DNA from: CALCCV01 sp964388665
GTDB taxonomy: Bacteria > Bdellovibrionota > Bdellovibrionia > Bdellovibrionales > Bdellovibrionaceae
Direction of reading: 5' to 3'
Assembly: GCA_964388665.1 (NCBI GenBank)
Contig: CAYMBJ010000032.1
Span: 1 to 44,490 of the forward strand
Length of the DNA: 44,490 nt
Position 1 is the stretch's first letter. Every line of letters starts with the position of its first letter. Made by a program: the position numbers and the translations under genes. The notes beneath the pieces were generated by a model, which was not told the DNA's origin, ran no database searches, and saw only the letters and a program-made list of their open reading frames with translations. Positions 8,452 through 17,416 of the stretch are shown one piece after another.

Positions 8452-8481
8452 AGAAATCTTCAAACTGGGATCAAGATTTCT
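8452..8481 (+). terminator. Hairpin after the radical SAM gene
   Basis: AGAAATCTT (8452-8460) and AAGATTTCT (8473-8481) form a perfect 9-bp stem with a 12-base loop, 30 bases after the stop codon. There is no T-run after it, so termination would be weak or Rho-assisted; an mRNA-stabilising hairpin is equally possible. Confidence 0.35.
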
Positions 8482-8700
8482 GAACAAACTCTAATGCCTG
8501 AGCAAAGCAAATGGACCAGCCTTTTTTGAAGTTCAGGTGACGAGAGAAAATTTTTTAGTAAAATCAACAAATTGAAATTTCAACAAAACTGTCGAACTCG
8601 ACTTTTCTCGACACCATAAGAAGGTGTTTGGTATCTCATCAAAGCTTTGAATGTGCAGGCTCAATTGTTTTGCGCGATACTGGTTTCAGGAGGTGTTCAG

Positions 8701-9054
8701 ATGAATACTGAAGTCCAATTCCGGAACTTAGATCGAACTGAGTCTCTTGATCAATATCTTCGCGACAAAATAGAATCCGTTGCCGAAGATTTTTTTAAAC
8801 ATGACCCGGACACACACATCACCGTTCGAGTCGAAACTATTCGCGCGCGGGTGGAAGGCCGCAAACCATTGTTTATGTGTGAGGTGATTTTAAAGCCCAC
8901 CAAATCAAAAGGTACCATCAAGCTTGTGAAAACGAGCAATAACTTTTTCGATGCGACTCACAAGACAGTGATGTCGTTAAAAAATATTCTTGGCAGACGC
9001 TCGGAGCGCTTGACCTATGCCCGCAAGCACGAGGACCGCCGAGTGAGTGCATGA
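8701..9054 (+). CDS. hpf: Ribosome hibernation promoting factor HPF/RaiA family
   Basis: This 117-residue S30AE-domain protein is of the short HPF/RaiA type, which binds the 30S subunit at the mRNA/tRNA channel and promotes ribosome hibernation when growth slows. MNTEVQFRNLDRTESLDQYLRDKIESVAEDFFKHDPDTHITVRVE matches the family beta-alpha-beta start. EVILKPTKSKGTIKLVKTSNNFFDATHKTVMSLKNIL covers the second half, and the basic tail (RRSERLTYARKHEDRR) is typical. The start at 8701 is set by AGGAGGTG; an in-frame upstream start at 8647 is not needed. The 275-base leader holds the palindrome TTGAAATTTCAA (8572-8583) and mutually exclusive TCGA hairpins at 8590-8613, of unknown meaning. Three tandem GATAACAA units (9053-9076) begin inside the stop codon. 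Confidence 0.85.
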   Translation: MNTEVQFRNLDRTESLDQYLRDKIESVAEDFFKHDPDTHITVRVETIRARVEGRKPLFMCEVILKPTKSKGTIKLVKTSNNFFDATHKTVMSLKNILGRRSERLTYARKHEDRRVSA

Positions 9055-9109
9055 TAACAAGATAACAAGATAACAAGTTTCCAATAAATTTATTTTTACA
9101 ACTCTCAAC

Positions 9110-9143
9110 AAAGCCCCTAAGTCCGGAGGACAGGGGCTTTTTT
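9110..9143 (+). terminator. Rho-independent terminator of hpf
   Basis: AAAGCCCCT (9110-9118) pairs with AGGGGCTTT (9132-9140). GTCC/GGAC pair again inside the loop, and a run of T follows to 9143. It sits 55 bases after the hpf stop, so it is a textbook intrinsic terminator. Confidence 0.9.
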
Positions 9144-9289
9144 AATTTATAGTAAAAAAATTTGCCAATGTATCAAAACTAATCAAGGACCCATCTCAAA
9201 ATAGGAACATCTGGAAAAAATGACAATCAGTGCCATAATGGTTTCAGGGTTTGGCTGCGGAGCATTTAGCAGAATCAAATGGGGGTCTG

Positions 9290-11215
9290 GTGTCTAGGTT
9301 TACCAATCGTGTTTCAAAGATCAAAGCTTTTGTCGTTCTTTCTCTTTTATTACTGCCATTTCAAAATTGCGGCAAACTGGAGACAACATCTGTGGATCAG
9401 CTTTCAGAAAAAAGCAGCTCCAGCGGTGGCAGCACCTTAGGTGAGGGAGACACGCAACCGGCAGACACCACCAATCCATCAACCAATCCAGAGCCGACAC
9501 CTTTGCCCACGCCAGCGCCCGCACCGGTTCCTGTACCTGTGCCTGCACCTGCACCCACTCCTAATCCGGGTCCAAGTGCTCTGCAGATTCAAGCGCAAAA
9601 TTGCAATGCGGTTTTGGGCAATCCCATTCTCAACTCGGGACTTCCAGCAAGTTTGAATATTAAATCGGGCTGGGCCCTCAATACCAACGAAGCCAATGTT
9701 GCCGGTCACGTGGCCGCTCCCAATTCTGATGGCAGTTTAAAGATGGGAATTAAGGATGTCGCTAAGTACGACTCCCTTGGATGTATTGTTACACCAACCA
9801 TTCGATGCACTTTTTTAGCAGTAGATTCAACAAAAAAGCCTTCGGTATTCGAAAATGCTGTTAGCCCCTCTGGAACCACATTGACGGCAAAAACTGTTAA
9901 TTTAACAAAGGCTCTCACTTGCGAAGCTCTGATGAGCGCAGGAAGTGACTCTGACAAGAAAAGCTTCGTGCTAAAGGTCAGACCTCGTGCCGACAGGGAC
10001 GGAGTCCGCTGTTTGCAAGGTGTGTTTTGGATCCGACTCAATGTCGAAACCGACGCCTATCAAACAAAGAGAAGCTCATCTGATCAGTATGTAAAACTAA
10101 ATCTAACCAACACCTGCCTAGAGCAAAAGAATTTGCAATCCCAGCTTAGCAATATGGACTCTCAGGATGGGTTCGGTTCAGGTGCTGCCGCCAACGAAAA
10201 CTACGCGGTCTTTACAGCTCCAGGAGACGATGGCGCCAACAATAGCAAGACGGACTCTGGCGAGGCCTACCTTTTTGAAAAGCAAGGCGGCCAATGGAGC
10301 TTTGCCAAAAAACTCTCGCCGCCAACTCTGGCGGGAGATCAACTCGAAGCTGTTGCCATGAACAGTCAACTCATTGCCGTCGCCTCGGCTCGACGCAGTT
10401 CCAACAAGGGCATCGTTTTTATTTACAAGAAAAATGGCGCAAGCTTTGACTATCTGGGCTCTCTAGAAGATGGGGCTGCCGGGTCGCGCTTTGGTTATTC
10501 GCTGGCAATGAGTGAAAATGGCCATCTTGCTGTGGGCGCGCCATCGGCCAATGGCTTTAAGGGTGCCGTCTACTTGTATAATTGGAATGGCGCACAGTTT
10601 GCGCTCAGTGAAACCATCACCTCTCCCAGTCCTGCAGTGAATGAGGGCTTTGGTTCAAGCCTTGACGCCGATAACAGTCAACTCGTGATTGGGGCTCCAC
10701 AGAATACAGGCTTTGAGGGCGACGCCCCCGGAAATGCCTACAGCATGCCGTGGAACAGCAATGTCAATGCATTGGCTCGCGGAACAAATACCAATGGCAG
10801 TCGCTTTGGTTACCGCGTGGCGATTTACAATGGAAAGATCGCGGTCACAGCACCATGGGCCAACACACAGGCCGGCATGGTTGCCATCTACCAATCCGCT
10901 TCTGATTCAAAACCCGTGATCTTTTCTAGTGACAAAGGATTTTTTGGTGACTCGGTCGCAATGAACTCTCGCGGAGTCTACGCTGGCGGCCCCACTTTGC
11001 GAGCTGGCACTGGCGCAGTGGATTTTGTCTCATTTCAAGAAATTTCAGCTCTGACGGGAACTAGCATCAAGGCCAAAGTCCGCTATTTTTCTAATGATAT
11101 CACGCCCGGAGAAAATTTTGGTGGGCGAGCTCTGATTGCGACTGAAAGTGATCTCGTAACGACTTCGACCAACCGAAACGTTGGAGGATCAACAACGATA
11201 TTTATACTTCCTTAG
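9290..11215 (+). CDS. Surface lipoprotein with FG-GAP (integrin-alpha-like) repeats
   Basis: This encodes 641 residues from a GTG at 9290, chosen because it follows GGGGG and gives a normal 26-residue lipoprotein signal; a TTG at 9251 is also in frame. The lipobox is LLPFQNC with Cys27. A Pro-rich linker of about 30 residues (P-x-P repeats, near residues 65-100) separates the anchor from the body. From about residue 290 onward at least five blades recur, each with F-G-x-S/R-x-A and V-G-A-P-x-x-x-G-x-V-Y-x-Y elements, such as GSRFGYSLAMSENGHLAVGAP. This is the FG-GAP beta-propeller pattern used for protein binding. It is the first gene of a five-gene cluster of exported proteins, with 60 bases to the next. 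It is probably an outer-membrane or surface scaffold. Confidence 0.85.
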   Translation: MSRFTNRVSKIKAFVVLSLLLLPFQNCGKLETTSVDQLSEKSSSSGGSTLGEGDTQPADTTNPSTNPEPTPLPTPAPAPVPVPVPAPAPTPNPGPSALQIQAQNCNAVLGNPILNSGLPASLNIKSGWALNTNEANVAGHVAAPNSDGSLKMGIKDVAKYDSLGCIVTPTIRCTFLAVDSTKKPSVFENAVSPSGTTLTAKTVNLTKALTCEALMSAGSDSDKKSFVLKVRPRADRDGVRCLQGVFWIRLNVETDAYQTKRSSSDQYVKLNLTNTCLEQKNLQSQLSNMDSQDGFGSGAAANENYAVFTAPGDDGANNSKTDSGEAYLFEKQGGQWSFAKKLSPPTLAGDQLEAVAMNSQLIAVASARRSSNKGIVFIYKKNGASFDYLGSLEDGAAGSRFGYSLAMSENGHLAVGAPSANGFKGAVYLYNWNGAQFALSETITSPSPAVNEGFGSSLDADNSQLVIGAPQNTGFEGDAPGNAYSMPWNSNVNALARGTNTNGSRFGYRVAIYNGKIAVTAPWANTQAGMVAIYQSASDSKPVIFSSDKGFFGDSVAMNSRGVYAGGPTLRAGTGAVDFVSFQEISALTGTSIKAKVRYFSNDITPGENFGGRALIATESDLVTTSTNRNVGGSTTIFILP

Positions 11216-11275
11216 AGGGCAAACTTGGTTGGTGGAAATACGCTAGAGACGTGATTTGGACAGGGTAAAAAATAA

Positions 11276-13477
11276 ATGAGCACAGGGGGAAACGTGCTTT
11301 TAGTGAGAAGATCTATCATAGCTGCAGTGTCGTTGGCCGTTGGCTTTCCGGCACTGGCACAGATTTCAGATGCATTTCGTAAAGACAATGCAGTGGTGCT
11401 TTATGAGTTCAATGAGGCTTCTGGGCCGTTTTTGGACACAGCCAACCCCAAGTGGGGCGCGCCGCTCAATTTGAATATCGCCTATCCTGCCTCAGTAAAA
11501 AGAACCACCAATTACGCCGAAGTGGAAGCGGCGAACATGATCATGTCGCCCGGACCTGCGACCAAGCTCATCTCTGAATGTAAAAAGACAAACGCGATGA
11601 CCTTGGAAATGACTTTTGAAAACTCAAGCTCAGTTGAAATTCGCACGGGTCGTGATGCAGCCGGTGATCTGCAGCCCATGAGAATCATCTCCTTAGGAAA
11701 TGGACTGTTTGATCGGAACTTCATGTTTGGTCAGATCTATGACGGCGGTGATTTTTTTCATGCAGTGATTGCTGGCAACACTTTCTCTTCTATCAAAGAT
11801 CCACTGATCACCAATCCAAAGTCAGCGCGCATTGCGTTTTCTGGACCGCAAACGATTATTCTTTCAAAGTCTGCAGAGGGCGTTGCCAATCTGTATATGT
11901 CGGACAAGTCGGGCAATTTGTACCTCAGCAAAACAGACGAAGTGAACTTTAAGGACAACTTTTCTAAATGGTCTGATGCCGCACGACTCTCGCTGGCCAA
12001 CGAAGTGCAGCCTGGAACCGCTTACAATATTGCTGACAGCCTCCCTCAGGGAGTGACCAAGCCTGCCGGAAATTTAATGATGCCGGCTTTTACCAATATC
12101 ACTTGCAACACCACCGCCTCGCTTGAAGAAGACCCTATCTGTCGCTACAGCCCAAAGCGCTATTGGACTGGGCGCCTTTACCGAGTGGCTGTGTACTGCC
12201 AAAGTCTCACCACCAAGCAGGTTCTTGGCGAAAAGGGCACCGAACAAAAGCAAGAGGTGGTGACTCAATTTAACAGCGGGCCCATCACGGCCGCACGCAA
12301 AGAAGCCGCCAATATCTACTCGCGACTCACCAGTATCAAAGCGCCCATCGATCACCCCAAAGTTGTCGAAATGGAAAGCAAGATCGCCGCAGGCGATAAG
12401 ATGGGTGCGGCTGCCATTGCCACCACTGAATCCAATTTTTACAATATCACGGTTCGTGATTTCGCCGCAAAAATGTCCAATCGGGAAGAGACCATTAGCG
12501 TACCGCTAAATGATTTTATCGCCACCTATGTGGGCGGCATTCGTGATGATCTCAACGCAAAGGACTTCTTATCACGCAACATCACTTATCAAAGCAAAAG
12601 TGGCTACGCCTCAGTACCTCAAGATTTGGCAGAAGACATTCTCAAATCAAACAATCACTATGAGGCGCTAGACAACGGTAAATACGATTTGGCTAAGGTT
12701 CTCGAAGCCAAACCGCAGATGTTGATTTCAGCAGCCGGCATCGCAGACAATCCAACACCTGCGGGAGTTTTGACTTCAAGAGCCTTTATGTCGGCGCACG
12801 CTGTTGCCGGCACCAATCGCCGCTTGGTTGAGTTTGCTTTTCGCGAATTTCTTTGTGCACCAATAGCCTCATGGGCGGATGCCACAGGTCCTGATAGCTA
12901 CATTGGCAAAGATGTGGATCGCTTTCCTGGAGGCGAGCACTCAAAATTCACCTCCAACTGTCGCTCATGTCACTCTGGTATGGATGCATTTCGTGGTGCA
13001 TTTGCACGATACACTTTTAGTGCAGGCTTTATTAAGAACTCACTGCTGACCAATCCCCTTATGGGAGATGACGAAGACAATTCCGTAAACATGAAAATTT
13101 CGGATGCGCCAAATGCTCAGCTCGTGGCCTACAAGATGAATCACAATCAACAGGTTTTCGAGAGTGGCAAGACAGTTGTTAATGATGCATGGGAAAACTT
13201 TGCCAACCGTGGTTCCAATGTTGCGTTCTTTGGCTGGAAGGGCGCGATGGCTGGAAAAGGTGTGACTGAGTTTGGTAAGATGCTCTCAGAAAGCAAGGCC
13301 TATCCACGCTGTATGGTGCAAAAGGTTTATCGCAGTGTTTGCAAGCGCGATGTGACTGCACTGGAAGCCAATCTGGTCAACACAGTGACCGATGAGTTTG
13401 TTGCTAATAATTATAACTTTAAGTTTCTCTTTCAACGAATAGCTATTGCCAATGAATGCATTGGTGGGGGTCAGTAA
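11276..13477 (+). CDS. Exported LamG-like protein with a C-terminal CXXCH heme site
   Basis: This encodes 733 residues from ATG 11276; a GTG at 11294 directly behind GGGGGA is a good alternative start. The signal peptide ends PALA. Residues about 35-345 look like a concanavalin/LamG fold (AVVLYEFNEASG at its start, YWTGRLYRVAVYCQSLT at its end). The C-terminal half resembles the DUF1592/DUF1588 proteins known from Planctomycetes: AHAVAGTNRRLVEFAFREFLCAP, then Cys562-R-S-Cys565-His566 followed by SGMDAFRG, which matches their C-x-x-C-H-x-x-M-D-x-x-G signature. One covalent c-type heme is therefore likely, in the periplasm or on the surface. Its stop overlaps the next start by one base (TAATG), so it is translationally coupled. 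Confidence 0.8.
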   Translation: MSTGGNVLLVRRSIIAAVSLAVGFPALAQISDAFRKDNAVVLYEFNEASGPFLDTANPKWGAPLNLNIAYPASVKRTTNYAEVEAANMIMSPGPATKLISECKKTNAMTLEMTFENSSSVEIRTGRDAAGDLQPMRIISLGNGLFDRNFMFGQIYDGGDFFHAVIAGNTFSSIKDPLITNPKSARIAFSGPQTIILSKSAEGVANLYMSDKSGNLYLSKTDEVNFKDNFSKWSDAARLSLANEVQPGTAYNIADSLPQGVTKPAGNLMMPAFTNITCNTTASLEEDPICRYSPKRYWTGRLYRVAVYCQSLTTKQVLGEKGTEQKQEVVTQFNSGPITAARKEAANIYSRLTSIKAPIDHPKVVEMESKIAAGDKMGAAAIATTESNFYNITVRDFAAKMSNREETISVPLNDFIATYVGGIRDDLNAKDFLSRNITYQSKSGYASVPQDLAEDILKSNNHYEALDNGKYDLAKVLEAKPQMLISAAGIADNPTPAGVLTSRAFMSAHAVAGTNRRLVEFAFREFLCAPIASWADATGPDSYIGKDVDRFPGGEHSKFTSNCRSCHSGMDAFRGAFARYTFSAGFIKNSLLTNPLMGDDEDNSVNMKISDAPNAQLVAYKMNHNQQVFESGKTVVNDAWENFANRGSNVAFFGWKGAMAGKGVTEFGKMLSESKAYPRCMVQKVYRSVCKRDVTALEANLVNTVTDEFVANNYNFKFLFQRIAIANECIGGGQ

Positions 13478-14112
13478 TGAAAAAATGGGCGATTTGGTTA
13501 ATTGTCGGTCCAAGTTTAGCGATTGGAATATTTGGAAATGCCTGCGGAAAGCAATTTGGCATTGATTCCCCTTCGTCGAGTGTGAGTAGCGCCACCTCTC
13601 AGCCGATCACACAGCAAGAGGTGGAGGTTTATGCAAATACCAAGACCGCATCACTCGTTTACGGAAAGCAAGTTTTGCCTCACTTACAAAACTGCGCAGG
13701 GGTAGCTGTTGTGAGCGATACGACGGCATCTACCGAAGCCGCCAAAGTGGGTTCAATTTCGGAAACTGGGTCCTACGACTCCGTGACAGCGCCCATGCTC
13801 ATGGCAGTGACGAGCATTGCCGGCGAGGTTTGCAATGATCTGATAAACGAAGAAATGAAATTGGCGCCACAAGAGCGTCGCATCTTTAGAGGTATAGACT
13901 TCGCGAGCACCACTGTCAACTTTGGCGGCCTCGGCGAGTCTCTCAATAAGCTGGCACGCTCATGTTGGCAACGAGATGAAAGCAGTGAAGAGAAAAGCAT
14001 GATTTTGGATGGACTTTCGCAGGTATTTTCTAGCGAAGCCAACGTCAACATGAAGGCCGGACTTTCGCTTTGCACTCAGGTGCTCTCAAGCATCGACACC
14101 TTGGTTCTATAA
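13477..14112 (+). CDS. Lipoprotein of the surface-complex operon, unknown function
   Basis: This 211-residue protein starts at an ATG overlapping the previous stop by one base, with GGTGGGGG upstream. MKKWAIWLIVGPSLAIGIFGNAC is a lipoprotein signal with Cys23. The mature part is Ser/Thr-rich at first and then mostly helical, with four further cysteines (in NCAGV, GEVCNDL, RSCWQRD, LSLCTQ) that could make two disulfides in the periplasm. I do not recognise a domain. Position between the CXXCH protein and the DUF1501-like protein, and the one-base overlap, mark it as an accessory subunit of the same complex. Confidence 0.75.
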   Translation: MKKWAIWLIVGPSLAIGIFGNACGKQFGIDSPSSSVSSATSQPITQQEVEVYANTKTASLVYGKQVLPHLQNCAGVAVVSDTTASTEAAKVGSISETGSYDSVTAPMLMAVTSIAGEVCNDLINEEMKLAPQERRIFRGIDFASTTVNFGGLGESLNKLARSCWQRDESSEEKSMILDGLSQVFSSEANVNMKAGLSLCTQVLSSIDTLVL

Positions 14113-14181
14113 CTCTGGTGCTACAATAGAAGATTTTTAATTTTTAAGTCTTAATTTTTTAAAACGGGATGGACGGTAAGT

Positions 14182-15582
14182 ATGAAAAAGAAAATGACCT
14201 TTGAACACCTTCACAATAAGAAGTTGGTGACTCGACGAGAAATGCTCGCAGCAGGTCTGATTCCTTTTGCTGCGCGAGTGACTCTGCCGGCACTGGGCGC
14301 GTTGCTGACACGAAATGCAACCGCCGACGAATTGATTTGCAAGGCAGCAGCTGCCTCGGATCTCTGTCCCGTGGTGCTGCTCAATCTAAGTGGCGGCGCC
14401 TCGCTGCCATCCAACTACATTGTGCACACCAAAGAGCTGGAGCTGATGCCCACTTACTCTAAGCTTGGCTTGGGTAGCGGTGCAGGACTCAGAATTTCAC
14501 AAGAGTTTGGCAACTCTGTGCCCTTCAGCAGCAGTTCTGGAATTTTATCTGGAATACGTGCTGTGACTGAGGCTGGTACTCGAGCCAAGACCTCATTTGT
14601 GGGAGTTTGCCTAAAGAGTCAAGATGACAGCGCTGGCAATAGACTAGATATCTCGGGTATCGTCAATCGCTCCGGATACTTGGGAAAAATTTTACCCAAC
14701 TTGGGTCGTTCGCAAACAGACACTGGAACTAAGCTGGGATTTGCTTATGTAAAACCAAATCCACCTTTGGCTGTGTCGAGATTTAGCGATCTGATTGGCG
14801 CTCTTTCTGTTAGCGGCAGCTTGGGCAAGCTCTCTCAACAGCAGAAGGTGCAGATGTTCAATTCCATTCAAAACTTAAACATCACTCAAGCGCGCAAGCT
14901 GTCTTCACTAACGGGCGGCTCATTGATGAGTGGGCTCATTCAGTGCGCGGGATTGGACAATAATAAAATTGTCGCAGCTGATGTGGACTCTCTCAATCTC
15001 GATCCAATAGCAAATGCAGCATACAGTGACGTCTGGGGCATCACGGCCGCCACCAGCAAAAACTCACAGGACTATGTTTTTGCGTCCATGGTTTACAACG
15101 CCATCAATGGCAATGCCGGCGCCATCAGTCTTGAAATGGGTGGTTACGACTATCACGACAACACAAGAACCTCTGGTGACACCAAGGATCAACAAGCAGG
15201 CCAGGTGATCGGACGCATTCTGCAAAGCTTCAGCCTTATGAACCGCAAGGGTTTTGTGATCGTGACTACCGACGGCTCGACAACCTCTGAGGTTTCGGAT
15301 CAGGGTGGCACTCCTTGGAAGTCGGATAGTGGCAACAACTCGGTTTCTTATTTGATGGGCTTTGATCCCTTCGGCGCACACCCCACCAAGGCCTTTCAAA
15401 TTGGTGGATTCCAAAATCAGGTGGTTGATGAGAAGGCCACCCTGGGAGGCGCCACAGAATTGAGTGCCGCTGCGTTTTATGCCAACTATATGGCCTTTAA
15501 TAATCGAACTGCAGATGTCGAAAAGTTTTTGCCGGGCGTTTTTAGCACGGCCGATCTGAATAAGATTCTGATGTTCACTTGA
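14182..15582 (+). CDS. Tat-exported DUF1501-like protein
   Basis: This encodes 466 residues. The N-terminus has a twin-arginine signal, LVTRREMLAAGLIPFAARVTLPALGALL (Arg18-Arg19), so it is probably folded with a cofactor or metal before export. The body resembles the DUF1501 family, which belongs to the alkaline-phosphatase/sulfatase superfamily. PVVLLNLSGGAS stands near the N-terminus, then ISLEMGGYDYHDNT with a following QQAGQVIGRILQSF helix, and FVIVTTDGSTTSE. The last segment lies where DUF1501 proteins read E-F-G-R-T, so the fit there is imperfect and the metal site may differ. GGACGG nine bases upstream supports the start. DUF1501 genes typically sit beside DUF1588/DUF1800 genes, as here. 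Confidence 0.75.
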   Translation: MKKKMTFEHLHNKKLVTRREMLAAGLIPFAARVTLPALGALLTRNATADELICKAAAASDLCPVVLLNLSGGASLPSNYIVHTKELELMPTYSKLGLGSGAGLRISQEFGNSVPFSSSSGILSGIRAVTEAGTRAKTSFVGVCLKSQDDSAGNRLDISGIVNRSGYLGKILPNLGRSQTDTGTKLGFAYVKPNPPLAVSRFSDLIGALSVSGSLGKLSQQQKVQMFNSIQNLNITQARKLSSLTGGSLMSGLIQCAGLDNNKIVAADVDSLNLDPIANAAYSDVWGITAATSKNSQDYVFASMVYNAINGNAGAISLEMGGYDYHDNTRTSGDTKDQQAGQVIGRILQSFSLMNRKGFVIVTTDGSTTSEVSDQGGTPWKSDSGNNSVSYLMGFDPFGAHPTKAFQIGGFQNQVVDEKATLGGATELSAAAFYANYMAFNNRTADVEKFLPGVFSTADLNKILMFT

Positions 15583-15653
15583 TGGTCAGTTGATGGTCAG
15601 TTGATGTGCACGAGATGTTCGGATGATGTTCTATTAGAAGGAGAGAGTCTCTA

Positions 15654-17324
15654 ATGAAGAGATTAGCAAATCAGGCAATTGTGATCGCTGGCGGACTGGC
15701 TTTGGCGCTGCTTTTTAATCAGTGTGGTGGAGGGTCCACCGAGTCATCCAAGAGTCAAGTGAACCCATCAACCTCTCTCACCGCTCCTGCTTGCTCTGGT
15801 GATTTAAAAACTGTTTTTGAGCGAACCTACTATCCTTTTGTCACAGCCAATTGCGCCGGTTGCCATGCAGATGCAGCGGGACGCGGATTTGCAAACGCCG
15901 ACTTGAGCATTGCCTTTGATCAATTTAAGCAGGTGGGCTATGCGCGAATTTCTGCCAATGCTGTCAATGACAGTCACAATCCTCCTTGGACAGGAGCCAA
16001 GCACACCGAAACAATCAATACCATCCAAGGCAACTGGGAAAAGGCTTTGGACGAATTCACACGCTGCACTTCGCAAGACTTTGGTGGCGGTAGCGTCAGC
16101 TACGATGTGGCTGTTGAAACCAACGAATTGGCGATCCCAGATGGAGTCGACGTAAATAAAAACAAAGCCATCATTTGGAATCTAAAAAAGGCCGATCTCA
16201 TTGGCAATACCGCCCGCATTCCTGATAATTTTGCCGCAACTCTTAAGGCCGAGATTGGCGTGCACAAAGACACCGCCGGCAATCGCACCTACTTTATTAC
16301 GGGATTAAAAATCTATCAGTCGAATTCAGACTTAATTGTAAAAACCGTCGGTGTAAAATACAATGCAGCTCTGATCACTTGGGAAACCACCTTTATGTTT
16401 GCCAATGCTTTGATCTATAAAAATCAAGCCGAAGGAATCAACGGACTTCTCTCTGGCGGAGCAATGATATTGCCGACCACGGCACAAGCCGGAGATAAGA
16501 TTGCGCTGACCTTTGGAACTCTAGAAGCCACATCTCTTCCTGCCCCACAGGGTCTGCCGCAAATTAGCTTTGATATGGCAGATGTCACCTTGGTCAAAAC
16601 ACCTAATGATGGTCTTGCGACCGAAGTGGAAATGAGTTTTTCACTTTCGTTTGGAGTGGAGACTGTGGTCTCTGTTTCGTTAGATCAAGAACCCTTCAAT
16701 GAAGGCGTGGTCGTCCCAACTCCCGTTAAAGATTTTCAGTGCAATCGCGGCAAGTGCACCGGCGAAGACATCAAGGCAAAGAACTCGCGCAACCGCTCCA
16801 ATTACGCCAAAACGGGCTATGTTTGGGATTATGAATTGCCAGACGGCAAAACCTTTAGCTTTAGACCTCTAGAAAAATCAGCGAAACTGCGCATCCGCTT
16901 TTCTGGAGATATTCGTAAAGAGGCCAATCAGTTGCTGGCACTCAAACTTGCCAATCCCGTTCAAGCCACACTCGGAAGCAAATCCAAAATCTACTTTTTG
17001 ACTGAAAAGCTCTACAATCCAGAGCCCACGCCTGGAATCATCACCTACCGCGCACTATTGGCGAGCACGGGACTGATGGGCACTTACTGTGTAAAATGTC
17101 ACAACTCTGTGACAAAAAACGGCGGCTATGACATCACCGATTACGATTTGATGGTCTCGCGCGGAGTTCTTGTCCCAGGATCTGTGTCGAGCAAAATGTT
17201 TCGCCGCATGAACGATGACCCTGAATTTAAGAATTTGAGCAAAATGCCTCTTGATGGCTACCGCCCTCCTGAAGAGAGGGAGGTTGTGGCCAATTGGATT
17301 TTAAATGGTGCAAAAAACGACTAA
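15654..17324 (+). CDS. Lipoprotein with two c-type heme sites
   Basis: This encodes 556 residues. The lipoprotein signal ends LLFNQC (Cys24). Two heme-c sites are far apart: Cys67-A-G-Cys70-His71 within YPFVTANCAGCHAD, and Cys479-V-K-Cys482-His483 within GTYCVKCHNS. The second is followed by SKMPLDGYRPPEEREVVANWILNGA, whose K-M-P gives the usual distal methionine of a planctomycete-type cytochrome. Between them (about 120-460) is a beta-rich region with no recognised motif. GAAGGAGAG upstream marks the start. It is the last gene of the five-gene operon and ends in a terminator. The likely role is electron transfer at the outer membrane or surface. No cytochrome c maturation genes are in the window. 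Confidence 0.85.
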   Translation: MKRLANQAIVIAGGLALALLFNQCGGGSTESSKSQVNPSTSLTAPACSGDLKTVFERTYYPFVTANCAGCHADAAGRGFANADLSIAFDQFKQVGYARISANAVNDSHNPPWTGAKHTETINTIQGNWEKALDEFTRCTSQDFGGGSVSYDVAVETNELAIPDGVDVNKNKAIIWNLKKADLIGNTARIPDNFAATLKAEIGVHKDTAGNRTYFITGLKIYQSNSDLIVKTVGVKYNAALITWETTFMFANALIYKNQAEGINGLLSGGAMILPTTAQAGDKIALTFGTLEATSLPAPQGLPQISFDMADVTLVKTPNDGLATEVEMSFSLSFGVETVVSVSLDQEPFNEGVVVPTPVKDFQCNRGKCTGEDIKAKNSRNRSNYAKTGYVWDYELPDGKTFSFRPLEKSAKLRIRFSGDIRKEANQLLALKLANPVQATLGSKSKIYFLTEKLYNPEPTPGIITYRALLASTGLMGTYCVKCHNSVTKNGGYDITDYDLMVSRGVLVPGSVSSKMFRRMNDDPEFKNLSKMPLDGYRPPEEREVVANWILNGAKND

Positions 17325-17339
17325 CAGGCTCCTGAAAAA
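17322..17339 (+). repeat. 18-bp dispersed repeat, copy 2
   Basis: TAACAGGCTCCTGAAAAA, identical to the complement of 37-54. The TAA is the stop codon of the two-heme lipoprotein, so the repeat reaches into the coding sequence by one codon. Confidence 0.6.
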
Positions 17340-17369
17340 GGCAAATCTGCTGCCTTCTCGGAGCCTTTT
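17327..17369 (+). terminator. Intrinsic terminator of the surface-complex operon
   Basis: GGCTCC (17327-17332) pairs with GGAGCC (17360-17365); inside, AAGGC (17338-17342) pairs with GCCTT (17352-17356); TTTT follows. The left arm lies within the second copy of the dispersed 18-bp repeat (17322-17339), which itself starts with the TAA stop codon. Confidence 0.7.
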
Positions 17370-17416
17370 GGTGTGAGATTTAGCGATTATGACCAAAAAT
17401 TACTGTCGAGTTGAGG

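Noticed and set aside
8572..8613. Riboswitch or attenuator in the hpf leader
   Set aside because: TTGAAATTTCAA and the TCGA hairpins are short and match no riboswitch class I know; I note them in the gene entry only.
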